Source: Gemmatimonadales bacterium (GTDB taxonomy: Bacteria; Gemmatimonadota; Gemmatimonadetes; Gemmatimonadales; GWC2-71-9). Taken from it: 15,786 bases of DNA. Within the stretch, counting starts at the first letter, position 1. Every line of letters starts with the position of its first letter. The position numbers and the translations under genes were made by a program. This document shows, piece after piece, positions 11,739 to 15,786 of the stretch. Location of the stretch: NCBI GenBank assembly GCA_013813675.1, contig JACCRH010000381.1, forward strand, positions 1 to 15,786, written 5' to 3'. Below the pieces are notes generated by a model. The model saw nothing but the letters and a program-made list of their open reading frames with translations. It did no database searches and was not told where the DNA came from.

Positions 11739-12986
11739 ATGTATCTCGTGGAGTTGAGACCCGGCAAAGAAGAGCTCTACCGGACGGGCGACGACCTCAC
11801 CGCCGCGATCCGGAGCGGCGAAGTGGACGGTCTCTCGAGGATCTATCACCGGTCCACCTCCAAATGGATCTCGATCACCCTGCACCCGCAGTACAAGGCG
11901 ATCGTGGCCGAGAAGCCGGGGCACCCGGCGGACCGGAGCGACTGGACCTATTTGACGGATCAGGCCGAGACGCTGGAGAGCTCGGTTACTGAGGTCGAAG
12001 CCGCTCCCGATTCGGATCCGGGAGCCGAGCCTGAGTCAGGGCAGGATGCGGGCGACGGGAGCAACGGTGGCAGTCCGTGGCGCCGGCCGGTCACCCTCGG
12101 GATCAGCGGTCTCTTCCTGATGTTCGGCATACAGCTCGCCTTCTCCGGCCCGCGTCCAAGCTGGTCGGCCAATGCCGCCGGCAAGCCGGGTGAGGCGCCC
12201 ACGGCGCCGGCCGCCAAGCAGACCGATTCGTCGCAGGTGGTCTCCCTGGCGAGCTCCTCGACCGCGTGGAGCGCCGAGGAAGCCTACCGGGACGAGCCGT
12301 CGTTCTCGCCGGGGAAGCCGCCGGTCGAGCTGCCGAAGGCACCGCAGCTCGCGGCCAAGTCGCTCGACCTGACGATCGACGCGCCGGTTCCCGCAGATGA
12401 ACCGGACGGCAAAACGATCGAAGGCCTCCTCGCCGCATACGGCAAGGCCTACGACAGCAGCCGCAGCCGGCTCGGCAGCGGCATACGGGTGGCGCGGCTC
12501 AACCAGCTCTTTGCCTCCCCCCGGCTCACCCCGGATGGTGGGATCACCGACACCCGGCTCAATCTCGCCGGCGTCGCCAACTTCATCCGGGTCTACCGGG
12601 AGCAGGAAGGCGCGATCGAGCGGGAGTTCCAGGACTCCTTCACCACGTTGTCCAAGGATCTCGGCTGGTCGCCCAAGACGGCGAAGCGCTGGTATTCCCG
12701 CGAGGGCGGGAAGGAGTCGCCGGCTCTGGTCTCACTGACCGATCGGCTTGTCGCGGGTATCGACAGCGTGCTGGCGGTTCTGAGCGCCGAGGCCGGCACC
12801 TACAAGCTGGTGGATGACCAGATTCACTTCGAGGATAAGGCCATCGCCCGGGAGTATGGCGAGTTGCGGCGCAGTGTCAACGCGGCCGTCGACTCGGCCC
12901 GCATCGCCGGCGGGGAGGAATCGGCCGGCCCGATGGGCTACCTGCTCAAGGCGATCGGGACGACCCGACTGCCCCAGGAGAACTGA
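11739..12986 (+). CDS. Membrane-anchored protein with a GYF_2-like N-terminal module, unknown function
   Basis: 415 residues, no family I can name. Residues 1-56 form a compact module (MYLVELRPGKEELYRTGDDL, then AAIRSGEV, SRIYHRSTSKWISITLHPQY) whose layout of a Gly-Glu pivot and a conserved Trp recalls GYF_2/DUF4339 domains. An acidic linker follows (75-110), then one membrane helix (about 118-136, TLGISGLFLMFGIQLAFSG), a Ser/Ala/Pro-rich linker (140-210) and a mostly helical exported domain (about 224-395) with an AAYGKAYDSSRSRLGSGIRV segment and a charged helix pair. With one helix and a basic WRRP before it, the N-terminal module would be cytoplasmic and the large domain periplasmic. The start is ATG 11739, where the module begins; the frame is open to 11490 but reads as low complexity, and the Shine-Dalgarno is weak. 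The 3' end overlaps the PHP gene by 41 bp. Confidence 0.75.
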   Translation: MYLVELRPGKEELYRTGDDLTAAIRSGEVDGLSRIYHRSTSKWISITLHPQYKAIVAEKPGHPADRSDWTYLTDQAETLESSVTEVEAAPDSDPGAEPESGQDAGDGSNGGSPWRRPVTLGISGLFLMFGIQLAFSGPRPSWSANAAGKPGEAPTAPAAKQTDSSQVVSLASSSTAWSAEEAYRDEPSFSPGKPPVELPKAPQLAAKSLDLTIDAPVPADEPDGKTIEGLLAAYGKAYDSSRSRLGSGIRVARLNQLFASPRLTPDGGITDTRLNLAGVANFIRVYREQEGAIEREFQDSFTTLSKDLGWSPKTAKRWYSREGGKESPALVSLTDRLVAGIDSVLAVLSAEAGTYKLVDDQIHFEDKAIAREYGELRRSVNAAVDSARIAGGEESAGPMGYLLKAIGTTRLPQEN

Positions 12987-13767
12987 CCACCTCGCTGTCT
13001 CCAGCGACCAGGTCGGCGCGCACGACCTGACCCGGGGCCCTGGCCAAGACCCGTTCCGCGAGCTCCTGCTCGCCACGGCCGGCCAGGGCCTCGAACGCTT
13101 CCCGCAGGGACACTCCCATCCGCCGGATGCCGTGATGGTCGGTCGAAACCAGGTCCACCATCCCCGCTTCCACCATGCCCCAGGCCAGGCCCTCCGCCGC
13201 CGAATTCTGGTTGCGGTAGTGTCCGTTGAAGCTCCCAGCATTCACCTGCAATAGCGCCCCCAGCTCCCGCCACCGGCGCATCTGCTCGAGCGGGGGGACA
13301 CCTGGCCGGTAGCGGTAGCGCTCCGGATGGGCCACCACGATCCCGCGGCCGGCGTCGAGCACGGCGCGGACCACGTCCTCGTGGGTGCCCTTGAGGTCGA
13401 AGCCGAACTCGACCAGAAGAAACCGTCCCCTGCCCAGGCCCACGTCGGTCCGGCGTACCACCCGCCGGATCTGGGCGGCGTCGGGCGCCCAGATTTCCTG
13501 GCCCAGTCCGATGGCCGGCAGGTCCCGGCGCCCCGAGGCCGCCTCCGCCAGCTCGTCGAAGGCCTGGCGGTGGAAGTCAAGCTGGGCGTCGATGTCCGAA
13601 TCGGTGGCCAGATGGGGGAGCAGCAGGTGGGGCGTGGTGACCAGGGCGCCTACCCCTTCGGCCCGGAGGGCGGCGAGGCAGGTCAACGATTCCTCCACCG
13701 AGGCGGAGCCGTCATCCACCCCGGGTGCCAGGTGGCTGTGGAGGTCGATAAAGCTGGGAGGGTTCAT
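12946..13767 (-). CDS. PHP-superfamily CpsB/YwqE-type tyrosine-protein phosphatase
   Basis: 273 residues. Metal-binding PHP motifs in order: DLHSHLAPGVDDG (8-20; H10, H12), TTPHLLLPH (44-52; H47), GQEIW (89-93; E91), VEFGFD (119-124), VAHPERYRY (145-153; H147) and STDHHGIRRMG (208-218; D210, H211). The HP-ERY motif and the VNAGSFNGHY stretch are characteristic of CpsB/CapC phosphatases, which dephosphorylate tyrosine kinases controlling polysaccharide export. No such kinase or polysaccharide gene is in the window, so this is an orphan. Start ATG 13767 has no clear Shine-Dalgarno sequence; in-frame GTG 13797 is an alternative adding ten residues. It runs divergently from the aminotransferase with only 63 bp between, and its tail (after about residue 250) is low complexity and overlaps the previous gene. 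Confidence 0.87.
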   Translation of the reverse strand: MNPPSFIDLHSHLAPGVDDGSASVEESLTCLAALRAEGVGALVTTPHLLLPHLATDSDIDAQLDFHRQAFDELAEAASGRRDLPAIGLGQEIWAPDAAQIRRVVRRTDVGLGRGRFLLVEFGFDLKGTHEDVVRAVLDAGRGIVVAHPERYRYRPGVPPLEQMRRWRELGALLQVNAGSFNGHYRNQNSAAEGLAWGMVEAGMVDLVSTDHHGIRRMGVSLREAFEALAGRGEQELAERVLARAPGQVVRADLVAGDSEVVSSPGAVGSSRSP

Positions 13768-13830
13768 GGGTGGCTGATGCGGCAACGTTCGGGCCACGCT
13801 AGTCTTCAGCCATCCCTGCCCGGAGTCCCA

Positions 13831-15057
13831 GTGAGCACAGCCCGTCGCACCCACGGTTTCCGCGAGTCGGTGATTCGGGGGATGACGCGGCTCGCACGCG
13901 AGCACAACTCCCTCAATCTGGCCCAGGGATTCCCCAACTTTCCGGCGCCCGACGCGCTCAAGGAGGCGGCGGTCCGCGCCATCCGCGAGGACATCAACCA
14001 ATACGCCATTACCTGGGGAGCGCACCGGCTTCGTACGGTCCTGGCCCGGGCCTACTCGGAACGGTACGGGCTCGATGCCGACCCCGATCGGGAGATCACC
14101 GTTACCTGTGGCGCCACCGAGGCGATGATCGCCACCCTGCTCGCGCTGGTGGACCCGGGAGACGAGGTGATCGTTTTCGAGCCTTTCTACGAGAACTACG
14201 GGCCCGATACCATTCTCGCCGACGCCCGGCCGGTCTACGTACCACTGGATCCCGGCCAGCCGCTGGACCTCGAGCGGCTGGCGGCGGCCTTCACCTCCAA
14301 GAGCCGCGCGATCGTGGTCAACACGCCCAGCAACCCCTCGGGCCGGGTGCTCAGCCGGACGGAGCTGGAGGCGATCCGCGACCTCTGCGTCCAGCACGAC
14401 GTCCTCGCGGTGACCGACGAGATCTACGAGCACATCCGCTACGCCGGCGAGCACATCCCCATCGCCACGCTTCCCGGAATGCGCCAGCGCACGGTCACCA
14501 TCAGCGGCGCGTCCAAGACCTTCAGCGTGACCGGATGGCGGGTTGGCTGGATTCTGGCGCCCGCGGAACTGACCGATGCGATCCGGAAGGTGCACGACTT
14601 CCTCACCGTCGGGGCGCCCGCGCCGCTGCAGGAGGGAGTGGCCGACGCCCTCGAGCATCTCGACCAGGGCTTTTACCGGGAGCTGGCCCACGGCTACCGG
14701 GCGCGACGCGACCTGCTTCACGGCGCGCTGGAGGAGGCCGGATTCCGCTCGGTCAGCCCCGAAGGGGCGTATTACATCCTGGCGGATTTCTCCGGCCTCG
14801 CAGAACTGGTTACGCCAGGGGGACCCCCGCTCGACGACACCCAGTTCGCCGTCTGGCTCTCCCGCGAAGTCGGGGTGACGCCAGTGCCGGGATCGAGCTT
14901 CTTCCGAGAGGGCGGAGGGGGACGGTCGCTGGTCCGCTTCGTCTTCTGCAAGACCGAAGATGTGCTGGCCGAGGCGGCTGTGCGGCTGCGGTCCCTCGGG
15001 CGCGGAAGGGACGTCCGCCCGCTGGAGGCGGCGGCACGGAGCGGACTCCAGCGGTGA
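13831..15057 (+). CDS. PLP-dependent class I/II aminotransferase (kynurenine/glutamine/methionine aminotransferase-like)
   Basis: 408 residues, fold-type I. Signatures: SLNLAQGFPNFPAPDALKEA (27-46), INQYAITWGAHRLR (55-68), VTCGATEAM (91-99), FEPFYENY (116-123), VVNTPSNPSGRV (162-173, with N168), VTDEIYEH (194-201; D196 and Y199 contact PLP), SGASKTFSVTGWRVGW (225-240; K229 forms the Schiff base) and VRFVFCK (368-374; R369 binds the substrate carboxylate). The QGFPNF start and the spacing match the kynurenine aminotransferase / YbdL-type branch, which accepts glutamine, methionine or aromatic amino acids; specificity cannot be told. Start GTG 13831 has CGGAG five bases upstream and directly precedes the conserved N-terminus. 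The stop overlaps the following SDR start by GTGA, so the pair is translationally coupled. Confidence 0.94.
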   Translation: MSTARRTHGFRESVIRGMTRLAREHNSLNLAQGFPNFPAPDALKEAAVRAIREDINQYAITWGAHRLRTVLARAYSERYGLDADPDREITVTCGATEAMIATLLALVDPGDEVIVFEPFYENYGPDTILADARPVYVPLDPGQPLDLERLAAAFTSKSRAIVVNTPSNPSGRVLSRTELEAIRDLCVQHDVLAVTDEIYEHIRYAGEHIPIATLPGMRQRTVTISGASKTFSVTGWRVGWILAPAELTDAIRKVHDFLTVGAPAPLQEGVADALEHLDQGFYRELAHGYRARRDLLHGALEEAGFRSVSPEGAYYILADFSGLAELVTPGGPPLDDTQFAVWLSREVGVTPVPGSSFFREGGGGRSLVRFVFCKTEDVLAEAAVRLRSLGRGRDVRPLEAAARSGLQR

Positions 15058-15786
15058 GCCGAGGGCTCGCCGTCGTGACCGGTGCGACCGCCGGGATCGG
15101 CCGCGAGTTTGCCGAGCAGTTAGCCGGGCGAGGGTACGACCTGCTGCTGGTCGCTCGAGACCTCGGCCGTCTCACCGACGTGGCCGCCACCCTCGCGTCG
15201 GCTCACGGAGTGGAAGCCGAAGCCTTCCCCGCGGACCTCACCGACGACGGCGCCGTGCTCCGGCTGGGGCAGCGGATGGCGGCCTCGCCGCGTCTGGCGA
15301 TGCTGGTGAACAACGCCGGCTTCGGGACCCGGGGAAGGCTGGTCGAGGCGGACCCCGAGAAGCAGGTGGCCATGGTCCGGCTCCACACCCTCGCGCCGAT
15401 GCGCCTTACCCAGGCGGCGTTGCCGGTGCTGGTGCGGAACCGTTCCGGCGCCGTGATCAACGTGTCGTCGGTGGCCTCGTTCGTGTACTCGGCCGGAAAC
15501 GTGAACTACTGCGCAACCAAGGCGTACCTGACGACGTTCAGCGAGGGTCTGGCGGCGGAGCTGGCCGGCACCGGCGTACGGGTCCAAGCCCTCTGCCCCG
15601 GCTTCACCCGCACCGAGTTCCACGGGCGGATGGCCGCGCCCGACCGTCTGCCCGGCTTCGCCTGGATGAGCGCGCGCGCCGTAGTGGAGCACTCGCTGCG
15701 CTGCCTCGACCGGGGCGGGCCGGTGGTCTGCATCCCCGGCCTCCGCTTCCGGTTCCTGGTCGGCGTCATCCGCTGCACGCCCCGTC
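15054..15786 (+). CDS. Short-chain dehydrogenase/reductase (partial, runs off the window)
   Basis: Starts with GTG 15054 overlapping the aminotransferase stop and stays open for 244 codons to the right edge, so the C-terminus is missing. Classical SDR motifs: VVTGATAGIGREFAEQLAGR at about 7-26 (TGxxxGIG cofactor site), ADLTD, MLVNNAGFGTRGRL (NNAG), VINVSSVASFV (catalytic Ser), NYCATKAY (YxxxK, with Tyr and Lys) and LCPGFTRTEF. The Arg after the first strand (LLVARD) favours NADPH. The substrate is unknown. Being coupled to an aminotransferase could mean the two act on one intermediate, such as reducing a keto product, but this is inference. The end (PVVCIPGLRFRFLV) reads like the start of the C-terminal hydrophobic segment of the YqjQ/DltE-like SDRs. 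Confidence 0.93.
   Translation, partial: MSRGLAVVTGATAGIGREFAEQLAGRGYDLLLVARDLGRLTDVAATLASAHGVEAEAFPADLTDDGAVLRLGQRMAASPRLAMLVNNAGFGTRGRLVEADPEKQVAMVRLHTLAPMRLTQAALPVLVRNRSGAVINVSSVASFVYSAGNVNYCATKAYLTTFSEGLAAELAGTGVRVQALCPGFTRTEFHGRMAAPDRLPGFAWMSARAVVEHSLRCLDRGGPVVCIPGLRFRFLVGVIRCTPR

Noticed and set aside
13327..13830. Upstream extension of the aminotransferase gene
   Set aside because: It is antisense to the PHP phosphatase, and the conserved aminotransferase N-terminus begins just after GTG 13831.
1..15786. Mobile element, phage, defence system, toxin-antitoxin pair or CRISPR
   Set aside because: I found no transposase, integrase, nuclease-helicase set, repeat-spacer array or paired small ORFs. 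The two palindromic repeats are too short and lack any encoded protein to be insertion sequences.

Overview
The window is about 15.8 kb of GC-rich bacterial chromosome: dense, almost all coding, with GC-dominated third codon positions. I see no insertion sequence, integrase, CRISPR array, rRNA or tRNA. The content points to a free-living, Gram-negative-type bacterium: a class A penicillin-binding protein, an exported lytic transglycosylase, a MacB/FtsX-type duplicated permease and several exported or membrane-anchored proteins of unknown role. The style (duplicated permease without its own ATPase, coiled-coil and N-terminal-module proteins with no obvious name, short overlaps between genes) resembles Gemmatimonadota or Acidobacteriota. 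That placement is inference and has not been tested by any search.

Layout. 1-152: probable C-terminal end of an OmpR-type winged-helix regulator (+). 281-838: an EF-P paralogue (+) with an unusual tip loop. 841-1018: a frameshifted C-terminal remnant of a CPBP-type membrane protease. 1028-1594: a small nitroreductase (+). 1690-2541: an exported coiled-coil protein (+). 2557-3339: a DUF72 protein (-), whose last codons form a large hairpin shared with the end of the preceding gene. 3432-4129: a 22-codon leader ORF coupled to a PmtA-like methyltransferase (+). 4126-4734: a ferritin-like helical protein (-), sharing a CTAG stop with the methyltransferase. 4735-4851: a divergent regulatory region with a 17-bp palindrome. 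4852-7529: a two-gene operon, orphan FtsX-type permease then endonuclease IV (nfo), joined by ATGA. 7712-8422: an exported lytic transglycosylase (+), bracketed by two copies of a ~65-bp palindromic repeat. 8600-10657: a class A PBP (-). 10727-11314: a YtxH-like membrane protein (-), with a clear intrinsic terminator between it and the PBP. 11315-11738: a 424-bp non-coding gap. 11739-12986: a membrane-anchored protein of unknown function (+). 12946-13767: a PHP-family CpsB/YwqE-type phosphatase (-), overlapping the previous gene tail to tail. 13831-15057 and 15054-15786: an aminotransferase and a short-chain dehydrogenase (+), joined by GTGA; the second runs off the window.

How the genes work together. 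The clearest theme is envelope maintenance (transglycosylase, PBP, YtxH-like protein, PHP phosphatase, permease, exported coiled-coil protein), mixed with housekeeping repair and translation genes (nfo, EF-P). There is no convincing defence island or biosynthetic cluster. The most informative signals are in gene expression: an intrinsic terminator whose T-tract lies directly before the PBP ribosome-binding site, a coupled leader ORF before the methyltransferase, a hairpin embedded in the 3' end of the DUF72 gene, unusual start codons, the palindrome between the divergent genes at 4.8 kb, and the paired repeats around the transglycosylase gene.
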